This document shows, in pieces, positions 22,376-33,578 of a stretch of DNA of 64,000 bases; within the stretch, counting starts at the first letter, position 1; each line of letters starts with the position of its first letter. The notes under the pieces were generated by a model that had not been told where the DNA came from, searched no databases, and worked only from the letters and a program-made list of their open reading frames with translations. A program made the position numbers and the translations under genes. Source of the stretch: Odontesthes bonariensis (lineage: Eukaryota; Chordata; Actinopteri; Atheriniformes; Atherinopsidae); NCBI RefSeq assembly GCF_027942865.1, contig NC_134514.1, positions 996,169-1,060,168 of the forward strand, written 5' to 3'.

Positions 22376-22800
22376 CAGCATTCAAATTCAATTCAATTCA
22401 AAAATACTTTATTTATCCCAGAGGGAAATTAAATGTTGATGTAGCTCAATTAAATCAAGGAGTTATTATAGATGCTGATGGCTGTGGGCAGGAAAGATTT
22501 CCTGTAGCGCTCCGTTTTGCATCCAAACTGAAGAAGCCTTTGACTGAAGAGACTCTGTTTTCCGATAACAGTCTCATGGAGAGGATGTTCAGGGTTATCC
22601 ATAATTCTCTTGATTTTATGCAAAATCCTTCTTTGCATTATTGTCTCCAGAGGTTCCACAGTCGTCCCCAGAACAGAACCAGCCTTCCTTATCAGGTTGT
22701 TGAGTCTTTTTAGGTCCCTGGTTCTGATGCTGCTGCCCCAACAGATGACGCAAGAGTTTACTTTGCAGTAAAAAGTAATGAAGCCTGTTAGAAGGTGGTG
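22376..22800 (-). mobile_element. Rex1-like LINE 3' fragment
   Basis: The minus strand encodes the C-terminal Rex1/CR1-type tail: KVNSCVICWGSSIRTRDLKR, LNNLIRKAGSVLGTTVEPLE, RRILHKIKRIMDNPEHPLHE and RYRKSFLPTAISIYNNSLI. These are followed by a 3' end with the ATAAAGTATTTTTGAATTG type tail (22380-22412 on the plus strand). The fragment is 5' truncated; no catalytic motif remains. Confidence 0.8.
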
Positions 22801-23034
22801 CTCATGTGAAATAGAAATTACAATAATATAAAGGTTAATGAGTAAATACACTGCACAGTATCTGGAGTCCATCTGCATTGGATGGTTGGTAACAATGAAA
22901 AAGAGTCCAAGTGTGCCTTCAGGAAATGAACCAGTTAAAAAAAGCCCCTAAGAGAATGTGAATGTGCTCATGGATGAGGCACCATGTCTCCTGCTTTATC
23001 ATGACTGGGCCTGACAACCAAAGAGTCAAAGTTA
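22801..23034. other. unassigned spacer
   Basis: No feature recognised; the sequence just before the hAT insertion includes the target-site copy TCTATGAG (23035-23042). Confidence 0.4.
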
Positions 23035-23042
23035 TCTATGAG

Positions 23043-23818
23043 TAGGGATGGTAATTGATAAGATTTTTACGATTCCAATTCCATTTTTGATTCTGCTTAA
23101 CGATTCGGTTCTTTATCGGTTCCCTTATCGATTCTCATTTGGGGGAAAACCGGTCGATTAGCATCAACTTTGTTTAACACGAGTCGTGACCTTACAAACC
23201 CAACAACGGTGAGGTCCACATTGGTCTATCCTGGCCTGGGTAATTTAACTCTTCCTGCTCTGGTGAAAGGAGAAGCTGGAGGTAGAGGTGAACTGGGGGT
23301 AGTACCACCAGCCTCTGGCTCTGAGCCAGTCAGGCTCTGTCTCTCATGATTTCATCTAAATGTAATGCCTGAGAAGGCATTCATTTAACCTTAACCGTTA
23401 CTAACAGCAGCTTTTACAATCAGGCAAATGCTGCTAACATGATAGGCAGTGTTTGTTAGTTAGTTTCCTGCAGTGTTAGCCGAGGACATGCTAACATTGC
23501 TAATGTTGCTAACGTTGCTGGGTTCAGATTCACCAACGTTAGTCCGGAGCAGATCGAAAAAGCGACATTCATTCATAGTTATTGCATGTTGGTAGTATTT
23601 CCTCCCTTTGGTGAAATATTCACTTTGCAAGTTGCCCTGTTGTCGTCTTTTTTAGGGATGTGGAACCAAACTTTCGAGCGTTTGTACCGCGCCATGTTTA
23701 CTGTTGACTGCTGGCTGCACTGGAAGGGAATCGTTTGCAAAATTGCAAAACGATTCCAAGGAATTGAAACACTGGGAACCGGTTCTCAACAAGAACCGGT
23801 TTTCGATTCCCATCCCTA
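23043..23818 (-). mobile_element. hAT element, internally deleted, copy 1
   Basis: Termini TAGGGATGG and CATCCCTA are flanked on both sides by the perfect 8-bp duplication TCTATGAG (23035-23042 and 23819-23826), the hallmark of hAT insertion. The interior carries a remnant BED zinc-finger start on the minus strand (23579-23695). The rest of the transposase is missing, so it cannot move by itself. A related truncated copy is at 31966-32541. Confidence 0.9.
23579..23695 (-). pseudogene. hAT transposase N-terminus remnant (BED finger)
   Basis: A 38-residue minus-strand frame beginning MARYKRSKVWFHIPKKDD and ending GGNTTNMQ before a stop. The SKVW, ATC and GGNT landmarks match the start of a BED-type zinc finger of hAT transposases and ZBED proteins, but the second zinc cysteine and the histidines are absent. 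The same frame and stop occur in copy 2, so the deletion predates their spread. Confidence 0.6.
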
Positions 23819-23907
23819 TCTATGAGCGTCTAAAATGTCATCTTTTATAACTTCCGGTCTGTTTTCCCTATGGAAATGTCCCTGAAACACAACGTTTTAG
23901 GGTTTTC

Positions 23908-24846
23908 TTACATCTGGGGTGCAGTTTGGACAAAGTGTGTCAGCATCTTCAGCATTTGTTCTCTGATCTCAGAGGTCCTGATCCCATAGATGATGGGGTT
24001 GAAACAGCTGGGGAACAGCAGATACATGGTGCTGAAGAACACCCGAACGGCTGCAGGGAGACTGTTTCTGATCCGGTACGACAGGAAGGCGATCAGCGCC
24101 AACGTCAGACTGAGGGTGATGACCATGATATGTGTGACGCAGGTGTGGAGAGCTCTGGTGCTGGAGCTGCCGGACCTCAGCACGGAGCTGAAAATCACCA
24201 CGTAAGAGGCGGCGATGACGAAGAAGTCGAAAACGGGAATGAAGAACATGGCGATCAGCCCGGCCAGGTTGTTGGTGGCGGTGCTTCCACAGGCCAGCTC
24301 CACCAGCGCCATGTGCTCACAGAAGCAGTGGTTCATCATGTTTCTGCAGAACGACAGACTTCCTGCCAGACCCACGAACAACGTGATCATCAGCACATTT
24401 CTGACAACAAGGGGGATCATGAACTTCAGGAACCTCTGCGGGGCCATGCGTTCGTGGTAGTAGAGGGGCGTGCAGATGGCAAAGTAGCGGTCCAGAGACA
24501 TCCAGACCAACAACGTCGACTGGAAAGTTCCAAAAAAGTGAATGAAGTGCATCTGAATGAGACAACCGAGCAGGGAGATGCCCCTCCAGTCCAACAAGAG
24601 GCTCAGCAGCATGTTCGGGACGAAGAAAACTGGAAGGCACAGGTCGATGCAGGCCATGCAGGCGATGAGGATGCTCATCGGCTGATGAAGGCTTCGCCGT
24701 GAAACGACGACGTACAGCAGCAGGGAGTTGGCCAGCAGAGCCACTATGAACATGAGGAAGAACGGCACGAAGACGACGGGTCTCAGCTCTCCGAGCTCAT
24801 CGAAGCCGTTGAGGATAAAGTGTTTGTGTGAAGAGATGTTCTCCAT
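23908..24846 (-). CDS. odorant receptor OR-B (class I-type, OR51/52/56-like)
   Basis: An intact 312-residue single-exon receptor, paralogous to OR-A. It has a glycosylation site at N3 (N-I-S), TM1 IVALLANSLLLYVVVS, and CLIQMHFIHFFGTFQSTLLV in TM3. Other landmarks are MSLDRYFAIC, the EL2 run CEHMALVELACGSTATNN, RALHTCVTHI at TM6, and the TM7 end FNPIIYGIRTSEIREQ. The usual receptor length is 310-320 residues. The start ATG is preceded by GAGTTTTTAG, then AAGGAGGAGAAG, a good splice acceptor for a 5' UTR intron as is common in odorant receptor genes. The corresponding segment of OR-A is cut short by an array. The odorant is unknown. Confidence 0.94.
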   Translation of the reverse strand: MENISSHKHFILNGFDELGELRPVVFVPFFLMFIVALLANSLLLYVVVSRRSLHQPMSILIACMACIDLCLPVFFVPNMLLSLLLDWRGISLLGCLIQMHFIHFFGTFQSTLLVWMSLDRYFAICTPLYYHERMAPQRFLKFMIPLVVRNVLMITLFVGLAGSLSFCRNMMNHCFCEHMALVELACGSTATNNLAGLIAMFFIPVFDFFVIAASYVVIFSSVLRSGSSSTRALHTCVTHIMVITLSLTLALIAFLSYRIRNSLPAAVRVFFSTMYLLFPSCFNPIIYGIRTSEIREQMLKMLTHFVQTAPQM

Positions 24847-25044
24847 CTTCTCCTCCTTCTAAAAACTCAGTGTCCAGCTTTAATTCAGGCAGTCTGCGAA
24901 CAGAGAGAGGATAAAGTCAACATTTCCACTCATTTACAGATTACTGGATGCTGGAGTACAAATATTACTTCTATGTTCACCTCTAAAGTATCTTTGCACA
25001 ATCAACAATAAATACCAGAATGTTCTATGTATTCATCATCTGTC
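24847..25044. other. 5' flank of OR-B
   Basis: Likely holds the acceptor-side part of a 5' UTR intron. A TATA box or Olf/EBF-type site was not identified with confidence. Confidence 0.35.
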
Positions 25045-27645
25045 CACATGGAGAAAAGGCATGAAATAAGTCTTTACCAAGAGGGAAAAAGCATTGGGCC
25101 AGAGGTATGGAACGAGCCTTTACTAATAGGGAGAAAGCATTGGGACAGAGGTATGGAACGAGCCTTTACTAATAGGGAAAAAGCATTGGGACAGAGGTAT
25201 GGAACGAGTCTTTACCAATAGGGAAAAAGCATTTGGACAGAGGTATGGAAGGAGTCTTTATCAATGGGGAAAAAGCATTGGGACAGAAGTATGGAACAAG
25301 TCTTTACCAATAGGGACAAAGCTATGGGACAGAGGCATGAAACGAGTCTTTACCAATAGGGAAAAAGTTTTCGGACAGAGGTATGGAACAAGTCTTTACC
25401 AATAGGGACAAAGCATTGGGACAGAGGTGTGGAACAAGTCTTTACCAATAGGGAAAAAGCTATGGGACAGAGGTATGAAACAAGTCTTTACCAATAGGGA
25501 AAAAGCATTGGGACAGAGGTATGAAACAAGTCTTTACCAATAGGGAAAAAGCATTTGGACAGAGGTATGGAACGAGTCATTACCAATTGGGAAAAAGCAT
25601 TTGGACAGCGGCATGAAACGAGTTTTTACCAATAGGGAATAAGCATTCGGACAGAGGTATGGAACGAGTCATTACCAATAGGGACAAAGCTATGGGAAAG
25701 AGGCATGAAACGAGTTTTTACCAATAGGGAACAAGCATTCGGACAAAGGTATGGAACGAGTCATTACCAATAGGGAAAAAGCATTTGGACTGAGGTATGG
25801 AACGAGTCTTTACCAATAGGGAAAAAGCATTTGGACAGCGGCATGAAACGAGTTTTTACCAATAGGGAAAAAGCATTCAGACAGAGGTATGGAACGAGTC
25901 ATTACCAATAGGGAAAAAGCATCTGGACAGAGGTATGTAACGAGTCATTACCAATAGGGAAAAAGCATTGGGACAGAGGCATGAAACAAGTCTTTACCAA
26001 TAGGGACAAAGCTATGGGACAGAGGCATGAAACGAGTTTTTACCAATAGGGAAAAAGCATTGGGACAAAGGTATGGAACGAGTCATTACCAATAGGGAAA
26101 AAGCATTTGGACTGAGGTATGGAACGAGTCTTTACCAATAGGGAAAAAGCATTCAGACAGAGGAATGGAACGAGTCATTACCAATAGGGAAAAAGCATTG
26201 GGACAGAGGTATGGAACGAGTCATTACCAATAGGGAAAAAGCATTGGGACAGAGGTATGGAACGAGTCTTTACCAATAGGAAAAAAGCATTGGGACAGAG
26301 GTATGGAACGAGTCTTTACCAATAGGGAAAAAGCATTGGGACAGAGGTATGGAACAAGTCTTTACCATGAGAGAAAAAGCATTGGGACAGAGGTATGGAA
26401 CAAGTCTTTACCAATAGGAAAAAAATTGGGAAAGAGGTATGGAACGAGTCATTACCAATAGGGAAAAAGCATTTGGACAGAGGTATGGAACAAGTCTTTA
26501 CCAAAAGGAAAAAACATTGGGAAAGAGGTATGGAACGAGTCTTTACGTATAGGGAAAAATCATTGGGACAAAGGTATGGAACAAGTCTTTACGAATAGGG
26601 ACAATGCAATGGGACAGAGGCATGAAACGAGTCTTTACCAATAGGGAAAAAGCATTCGGACAGAGGTATGGAACGAGTCATTACCAATAGGGAAAAAGCA
26701 TTTGGACAGAGGCATGAAACGAGTCTTGACCATGAGGGAAAAAGCATTTGGACAGAGGTATTGAACGAGTCTTTACCAATGGGGAAAAAGCATTTGGACA
26801 GAGGTATGGAACGAGTCATTACCAATAGGGAAAAAGCATTTGGACAGAGGTATGGAACAAGTCTTTACCAAAAGGAAAAATCATTGGGACAAAGGTATGG
26901 AACAAGTCTTTACGAATAGGGACAATGCAATGGGACAGAGGCATGAAACGAGTCTTTACCAGTAAGGAAAAAGCATTGGGACAGAGGTATGGAACGAGTC
27001 TTTTCCAATAGGGAAAAAGCATTCGGACAGAGGTATGGAACGAGTCTTTACCAATAGGGAAAAAGTATTGGGACAGAGGTATGGAACGAGTCTTTACCAA
27101 TAGGGAAAAAGCATTCGGAGAGAGGTATGGAACGAGTCTTTACCAATAGGGAAAAAGCATTGGGACAGAGGTATGGAACGAGTCTTTACCAATAGGGAAA
27201 AAGCATTCGGACAGAGGTATAACGAGTCATTACCAATAGGGAAAAAGCATTTGGACAGAGGTATAACGAGTCATTACCAATAGGGAAAAAGCATTTGGAC
27301 AGAGGTATGGAACGAGTCTTGACCATGAGGGAAAAAGCATTTGGACAGAGGTATTGAACGAGTCTTTACCAATGGGGAAAAAGCATTTGGACAGAGGTAT
27401 TGATCGAGTGTTTACCAGTAAGGAAAAAGCATTGGGACAGAGGTATGGAACGAGTCTTTTCCAATAGGGAAAAAGCATTCGGACAGAGGTATGGAACGAG
27501 TCTTTACCAATAGGGAAAAAGTATTGGGACAGAGGTATGGAACGAGTCTTTACCAATAGGGAAAAAGCATTCGGAGAGAGGTATGGAACGAGTCTTTACC
27601 AATAGGGAAAAAGCATTGGGACAGAGGTATGGAACGAGTCATCGC
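25045..27645. repeat. 46-bp minisatellite array
   Basis: About 56 copies of a 46-bp unit built from GAGTCTTTACCAATAGGG, AAAAAGCATTGGGACAGAGG and TATGGAAC. Variants include TCATTACC versus TCTTTACC, CATTTGG/CATTCGG/CATTGGG, and a GGGACAAAGCTATGGGACAG type. Blocks of several units recur in the same order (for example about 26950-27110 and 27415-27590), so amplification also acts on multi-unit blocks. Open frames across it are repeat artefacts. Confidence 0.97.
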
Positions 27646-29040
27646 ACCAACACAACACCTTCAGTATAATTCACTTCTCAGGATGATATCCAAGAGAAGA
27701 GTCAGTTTGTTGCTCTGCAGGAGACATTTCTAATGAAAACAACCCTTGTTTGTCAGAACTGCAGCTGAAAAACATCTGGAGTGATTCTGTTTTTTTCAGC
27801 CGTCACCAGAAATATCTGCACATGCACCAGGATACAGCAGCCGCTCTGCAGAGGGGTGAATTCCAGCACATTAATAATCCAAAACACACAGCCACCCTGA
27901 CATTAATGCAACAGAAGAGGGGCACCCATGGCTCAGGATGTGGTTTGATTCCCACCCTCTCCTTTAACCAATCGCCCTTCCAAGCCCTGGACCTCCACCA
28001 GATGCCTGAGGGCCTGAGGGTTCCAGTATCTGAGCTGTTCCTGGAACTGAGGTTAAAGGGTGAAAGGCTGCTATAAAGATGAGGAATATTTACTGTATAA
28101 AACTTTAGCATTAAGCACTTCTCCTTCAGGAGGGAACAGAGCATACTGAGAGAGTATCCAGAAAAAAAGAGGTAAAAAAGAGCCTCTTTTTAAGTGTAAA
28201 AACCTTTGGATCTTTGATTAATCCAACATCTGTACAGACAACATGCAGCACACAGCCGAAGCAGTCTGTAAGTCTGTAAATATGTTAAATAAATCATAAT
28301 ATTAGGAAATACTTCATTACAGTAAAACATTTACAGAAAGAAATGATTCTCATCATCAGCAACCATAACAAATTATTTTTAAGCTCACAGTGAGACCTTC
28401 CAGGGTTTAATGTAATAATGCAGTTATTAAACAGGCATAAAGATTTAAGATTTTGGACATTTTCTGAATGTGTTCAACAGGAAAAGAAAACATCCAGATG
28501 TTACCTGATGCAACAACGACCATGTGGGGTTTTAGGTCCATGAATCTACAGAAAGTCTCAGCTTTACACATGAAGCAGTTTCCTGAACAAAGTTCCTTCA
28601 GAGAGAAGCTGGAAACACATTCTTAATGTTCAGCAAATACCTGACGAGGAGGAAAAAAGTGTGAAACATTTTCTATAAAAGCGTGCAGCTCAGTATCAGG
28701 AACACACAGCAGTGCAGAGAGAGATGCTTTTCCTGTTGGAAGCTGAAGAGGAAACAGAAACTCAGCAGATTAAAACGTTCTTATAAGAGATGGAAACATA
28801 CAGAGATGCAGCAGGAGTCAAAGCTGAGGAGCTGCCGATGTGCCGGTGTGAAGTAAAGAGGCGGCAGCTTTACTTCGGTGTCGGGACTCTGAGATGATGT
28901 CATCTGACCCGACCCCACAGAGCCTCCACCTTTATACCCCACAGACCAGCTGTCTGAGAATAAGGAAACCAAAGTTAAAGCTTTAATTCCACCGTTGCTG
29001 ATTTCAGTGCCAACACCACACCTATGGACAGCTATGGCCA
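27646..29040. other. unassigned intergenic sequence
   Basis: No convincing gene. A phrase NNPKHTAT (about 27880-27903) recalls the Tc1 transposase catalytic region but has no supporting context. The 28160-28780 part is A/T-rich and featureless to me. Confidence 0.35.
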
Positions 29041-29206
29041 CAAATATAATAATAATAATAATATTATATATTATATAAAATATAATATTATAATAAAATT
29101 ATATAGCGCTTTCCCAAATGCTCAAAGACGCTTTACATAAGGAACAAACAGAAAGCAGAGACAAAAACAAGACATTATAAACAAAAAGACAAGAGAAAGT
29201 GGGGGG
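29041..29206. repeat. AAT microsatellite and LINE-like 3' tail
   Basis: An AATAATAAT/TATATTATA tract (29044-29100) is followed by ATATAGCGCTTTCCCAAATG and CTCAAAGACGCTTTACA, resembling the 3' end of a fish LINE on the minus strand. There is no coding part. Confidence 0.4.
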
Positions 29207-29207
29207 G

Positions 29208-30748
29208 GGGACATAGCTATGGCCACACCTATGGCCACACCTATGGCCACACCTATGGACAGCTATGGCCACACCTATGGTCACACCTATGGACACACCT
29301 ATGGCCACACCTATGGACACCTATGGCCACACCTATGGCCACACCTATGGCCACACCTATGGTCACACCTATGGTCACACCTATGGCCACACCTATGGCC
29401 ACACCTATGGTCACACCTATGGACACCTATGGCCACACCTATGGCCACACCTATAGTCACACCTATGGTCACACCTATGGCCACACCTATGGACACACCT
29501 ATGGACACACCTATGGCCACACCTATGGACACACCTATGGTCACACCTATGGCCACACCTATGGACACACCTATGGTCACACCTATGGCCACACCTATGG
29601 CCACCTATGGCCACACCTATGGTCACACCTATGGACACACCTATGGTCACACCTATGGACACACCTATGGTCACACCTATGGTCACACCTATGGACACAC
29701 CTATGGACACACCTATGGTCACACCTATGGTCACACCTATGGCCACACCTATGGACACCTATGGACACCTATGGCCACACCTATGGCCACACCTATGGTC
29801 ACACCTATGGCCACACCTATGGCCACACCTATGGACACACCTATGGTCACACCTATGGCCACACCTATGGATACACCTATGGCCACACCTATGGTCACAC
29901 CTATGGCCACACCAATGGATACACCTATGGCCACACCTATGGCCACACCTATGGTCACACCTATGGCCACACCTATGGTCACACCTATGGTCACCTATGG
30001 TCACACCTATGGACACACCTATGGTCACACCTATGGACACACCTATGGTCACACCTATGGTCACCTATGGTCACACCTATGGCCACACCTATGGTCACAC
30101 CTATGGACACACCTATGGTCACACCTATGGCCACACCTATGGACACACCTATGGTCACACCTATGGTCACACCTATGGCCACACCTATGGACACACCTAT
30201 GGTCACACCTATGGCCACACCAATGGATACACTTATGGCCACACCTATGGCCACACCTATGGTCACACCTATGGACACACCTATGGTCACACCTATGGTC
30301 ACACCTATGGTCACCTATGGTCACACCTATGGCCACACCTATGGTCACACCTATGGACACACCTATGGTCACACCTATGGTCACACCTATGGACACACCT
30401 ATGGTCACACCTATGGCCACACCTATGGACACACCTATGGTCACACCTATGGACACACCTATGGTCACACCTATGGCCACACCTATGGACACACCTATGG
30501 TCACACCTATGGTCACACCTATGGCCACACCTATGGCCACACCTATAGTCACACCTATGGTCACACCTATGGACACACCTATGGTCACACCTATGGTCAC
30601 ACCTATGGACACACCTATGGTCACACCTATGGTCACACCTATGGTCACCTATGGACACACCTATAGTCACACCTATGGACACACCTATGGTCACACCTAT
30701 GGTCACACCTATGGCCACACCTATGGACACCTATGGCCACACCAGTCT
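29208..30748. repeat. 12-bp minisatellite array (CCTATGGNCACA)
   Basis: About 128 tandem copies of a 12-bp unit. Variation is almost confined to one position, C, T or A after CCTATGG, with rare CCTATAG, CCAATGG and GGATACA changes. Occasional 10-bp units lack one CA. The period lacks stops in several frames on both strands, which creates long meaningless open frames. Confidence 0.97.
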
Positions 30749-31165
30749 GGCACAAGAGTAAGATGTGTGTCTAATGCCTTCGGCATTGGCACCCACAATT
30801 ATAAACATGCCTCAAAGACAGAAAAAAGAGACAAATCGTAGTTAGGGATGGCTCAGGGTCACCTGAAATAGTTCTGCTGCTACAGGCCCAGCCTGCTGGG
30901 GGAGCTCCCATGCTGGTTCTGGTTCTGATGGAGGTTTCAGCTCAGGATTGGATCAGAGAGGAATTTCAGTTACTCTGTTGGTTTCCTGAGCTGGAAACTG
31001 TTTTAAACTGGACTAATCTGGAATATTAATTAACCGGATTTTTTTGGATTATGATTGTTTTCCATTAATTGGCTTGAACTGGACTGTACCACATCAGTGC
31101 CCTGAGATGACATTTGCTGTTATTTTTGGCGTTTTTCTGAATAAACTGAATTGAGTTGGAACCAG
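30749..31165 (+). mobile_element. L2-type LINE 3' end
   Basis: From about 30838, GTTAGGGATGGCTCAGG through AGGCCCAGCCTGCTGGGGG and CCTGAGATGACATTTGCTG to AATAAACTGAATTGAGTTGG matches the 3' UTR layout of the L2 copy at 36709-37560. Only the 3' UTR is present. 30749-30837 is unassigned. Confidence 0.65.
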
Positions 31166-31195
31166 ACTGTTAAAAACATTAAAACATGTCCAATG

Positions 31196-31964
31196 TTGGA
31201 GATGCAGGGGGGCTTCAGGGTCACGGCAGGGTCACAGCAGGGGGGCTTCAGGGTCACAGCAGGGGGGCCACAGCAGGGGGGCCACAGCAGGGGGGCCACA
31301 GCAGGGGGGCCACAGCAGGGGGGCTTTAGGGTCACAGCAGAGGGGCTTCAGGATCACAGCAGGGGGGCCACAGCAGGGGGGCCACAGCAGGGGGGCTTTA
31401 GGGTCACAGCAGAGGGGCTTCAGGATCACAGCAGGGGGGCTTCAGGGTCACGGCAGGGTCACAGCAGAGGGGCTTCAGGGTCACAGCAGGGGGGCTTCAG
31501 GGTCACACCAGGGGGGTCACACCAGGGGGGTCACACCAGGGGGGTCACAGCAGGGGGGCTTCAGGGTCACACCAGGGGGGTCACACCAGGGGGGTCACAG
31601 CAGAGGGGCTTCAGGGTCACAGCAGAGGGGCTTCAGGGTCACACCAGGGGGGTCACACCAGGGGGGTCACAGCAGAGGGGCTTCAGGGTCACAGCAGGGG
31701 GGCTTCAGGGTCACAGCAGAGGGGCTTCAAGGTCACAGCAGAGGGGCTTCAAGGTCACAGCAGAGGGGCTTCAAGGTCACAGCAGAGGGGCTTCAGGGTC
31801 ACAGCAGGGGGGCTTCAGGGTCACAACAGGGGGGTCACAGCAGGGGGGCTTCAGGGTCACAGCAGAGGGGCTTCAGGGTCACAGCAGGGGGGCTTCAGGG
31901 TCACAGCAGGGGGGCTTCAGGGTCACAGCAGGGGGGCCACAGCAGGGGGGCTTCAGGGTCACAC
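31196..31964. repeat. 22-bp minisatellite array (GGGTCACAGCAGGGGGGCTT type)
   Basis: Units of 22 bp (GGGTCACAGCAGGGGGGCTT plus CA) are mixed with shorter GGTCACACCAGGGG and GGCCACAGCAGGGG units. The array resumes for about 30 bp at 32543-32575 after a hAT copy, so the hAT inserted into or next to it. Open frames over it are artefacts. Confidence 0.95.
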
Positions 31965-31965
31965 C

Positions 31966-32541
31966 TAGGGATGGGAATCAAGAACCGGTTCTTGTTGAGA
32001 ACCGCTTCCCAGTGTTCCTTGGAATCGTTTGGCGATTTTGCAAACGATTCCCTTATCGATTCCAGTGGGTGCGAATGACGTCACCACGCAGCGTTGCGTG
32101 GTGAGTCCAGCGCACCCAGCAGCCAACAGTAAACATGGCGCCCAAGCGGTACAAACGCTCGAAAGTTTGGTTCCACATCCCTAAAAAAGACGACAACAGG
32201 GCAACTTGCAAAGTGAATATTTCACCAAAGGGAGGAAATACTACCAACATGCAATAACTATGAATGAATGATTAACATTGGTGAATCTGAACCCAGCAAC
32301 GTTAGCAGCGTTAGCATGTCCTCGGCTAACACTGCAGGTAACCAGCCAGAGGCTGGTTAGCCAGAGGCTGGTGGTGCTACCCCCAGTTCACCTCTACCTC
32401 CAGCTTCTCCTTTCACCAGAGCAGGAAGAGTTAAATTACCCAGGCCAGGATAGACCAATGTGGACCTCACCGTTGTTGGGTTTGTGAGGTCATGACTCGT
32501 GTTACTTCTAAACTAAACAAAGTTGATGCTGATCGACCGGT
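31966..32541 (+). mobile_element. hAT element copy 2, truncated
   Basis: It starts TAGGGATGGGAATCAAGAAC and follows the reverse complement of copy 1 (23043-23818) up to GATCGACCGGTT, where homology stops. The last roughly 95 bp of the element and its terminal repeat are missing. The minisatellite resumes immediately afterwards without a target duplication, so the missing end was probably lost by deletion or array exchange. Confidence 0.8.
32135..32257 (+). pseudogene. hAT transposase N-terminus remnant (BED finger), copy 2
   Basis: A 40-residue frame starting MAPKRYKRSKVWFHIPKK and ending in the same GGNTTNMQ stop as copy 1. It has two extra residues (PK) near the start compared with copy 1. 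Its zinc-ligand set is incomplete. See 23579-23695 for domain reasoning. Confidence 0.55.
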
Positions 32542-32575
32542 TAGAGGGGCTTCAGGGTCACAGCAGGGGGCAGCG

Positions 32576-33429
32576 GTGTGATTGCATCATGTTTACGGTG
32601 TCAGCTCACACTAATGAGCCCTGGTGGAGCTCCTCGCCATGTCGGCCTCATCGTCTGTAGCCTAACAGCCCTCAGAGGAGGCGGTCTGTGCGGACACTAA
32701 CGGGCCAATTAGCTAAGTCTGCAGCACAGGGGACGGAGGCCGGAGGCTCCACTGTCCTCCTGCTAATCGCTGGACTTTGCTTTGGGTGTTTACGCTCCAG
32801 TGCAGCATCCAGAGGGAGGAGAGCGATGAGGTTACTTTGCGACAAACACAAACTTTCATCGAGCTCAGAAGAAACTAAAGAACGAGGGAAGAAACTTTTA
32901 GAACAGCAGGATGAGCAACAGTTCTGTTGAGATGGCGTCACTGATGGTGGGATGGTGTGGAAAAGATCCACAGAAAGCGTCCCTGCATGGGTGAATCACA
33001 CAATTTTCTCCAACTGTTTGTGCTCTGTAAGTTTGATGAAATCAGAATGTCCTCTCAACAGTTTGGGAATAACAATAAAAACTTTCCAATTTACTGAATT
33101 CACATGATAAACTCTTTTATTTCTGCTAAAAATATAAATATATAATAACTATATCTATATCTGTAAAGCCCCTCTCTGTGATGAGACTTTTACAGCTTAC
33201 CAGCTCATTTTTTATTTGTAGAATGTCAAATACTTTGTAATGATAATCTGTTAAAGCCCAAATACACCAAACTCCTCCTTTTGCATAGATTAGTGATAAA
33301 GCTGAATGATCCTTTTCTGGAATCTTCCACGTTCTCCATATTCGTCCCTCTTTCACGCTCAGGTTCTCTAACAGAGGCTTGATTGTTCAGCTCAGTCTCT
33401 GAGCTTTTCCTAGAACTCTTGGGGACAGA
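32576..33429. other. unassigned sequence
   Basis: No gene, repeat or element is recognised. Small open frames at 32672-32971 lack family resemblance. Confidence 0.35.
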
Positions 33430-33578
33430 GATCTCTGATCTGATACCAGGGTACCACTGTTGCCTTCACTTCCTCCTTTGACCCTTGGTATTATTCAGAC
33501 TTCTCTTCTTCCTTGTTCTTGGCGTTGCCATCAGTTGGAAGCACTAGATCTATCACTGCTGCAGTTCTGTAGTTTGGT
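33430..33578 (-). pseudogene. LINE reverse-transcriptase C-terminal fragment, downstream half
   Basis: Minus-strand frames read TAAVIDLVLPTDGNAKNKEE, then (after a break) YQGSKEEVKATVVP. These match the AVVIDVAIPSDSN..KKE and KYQGLKEELE..WKVKATVVPVV part of a widespread fish non-LTR retroelement protein. The matching upstream half lies at 35775-36115, with the 23-bp array between them. It is not functional. The exact LINE clade is not assigned. Confidence 0.6.

Noticed and set aside
27750-28144. Tc1-type transposase fragment (NNPKHTAT)
   Set aside because: A single short motif without the surrounding catalytic blocks on either strand or any inverted terminal repeat.
29219-30841. 540-codon open frame in the 12-bp array
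   Set aside because: Pure repeat translation; equivalent frames exist on the opposite strand.
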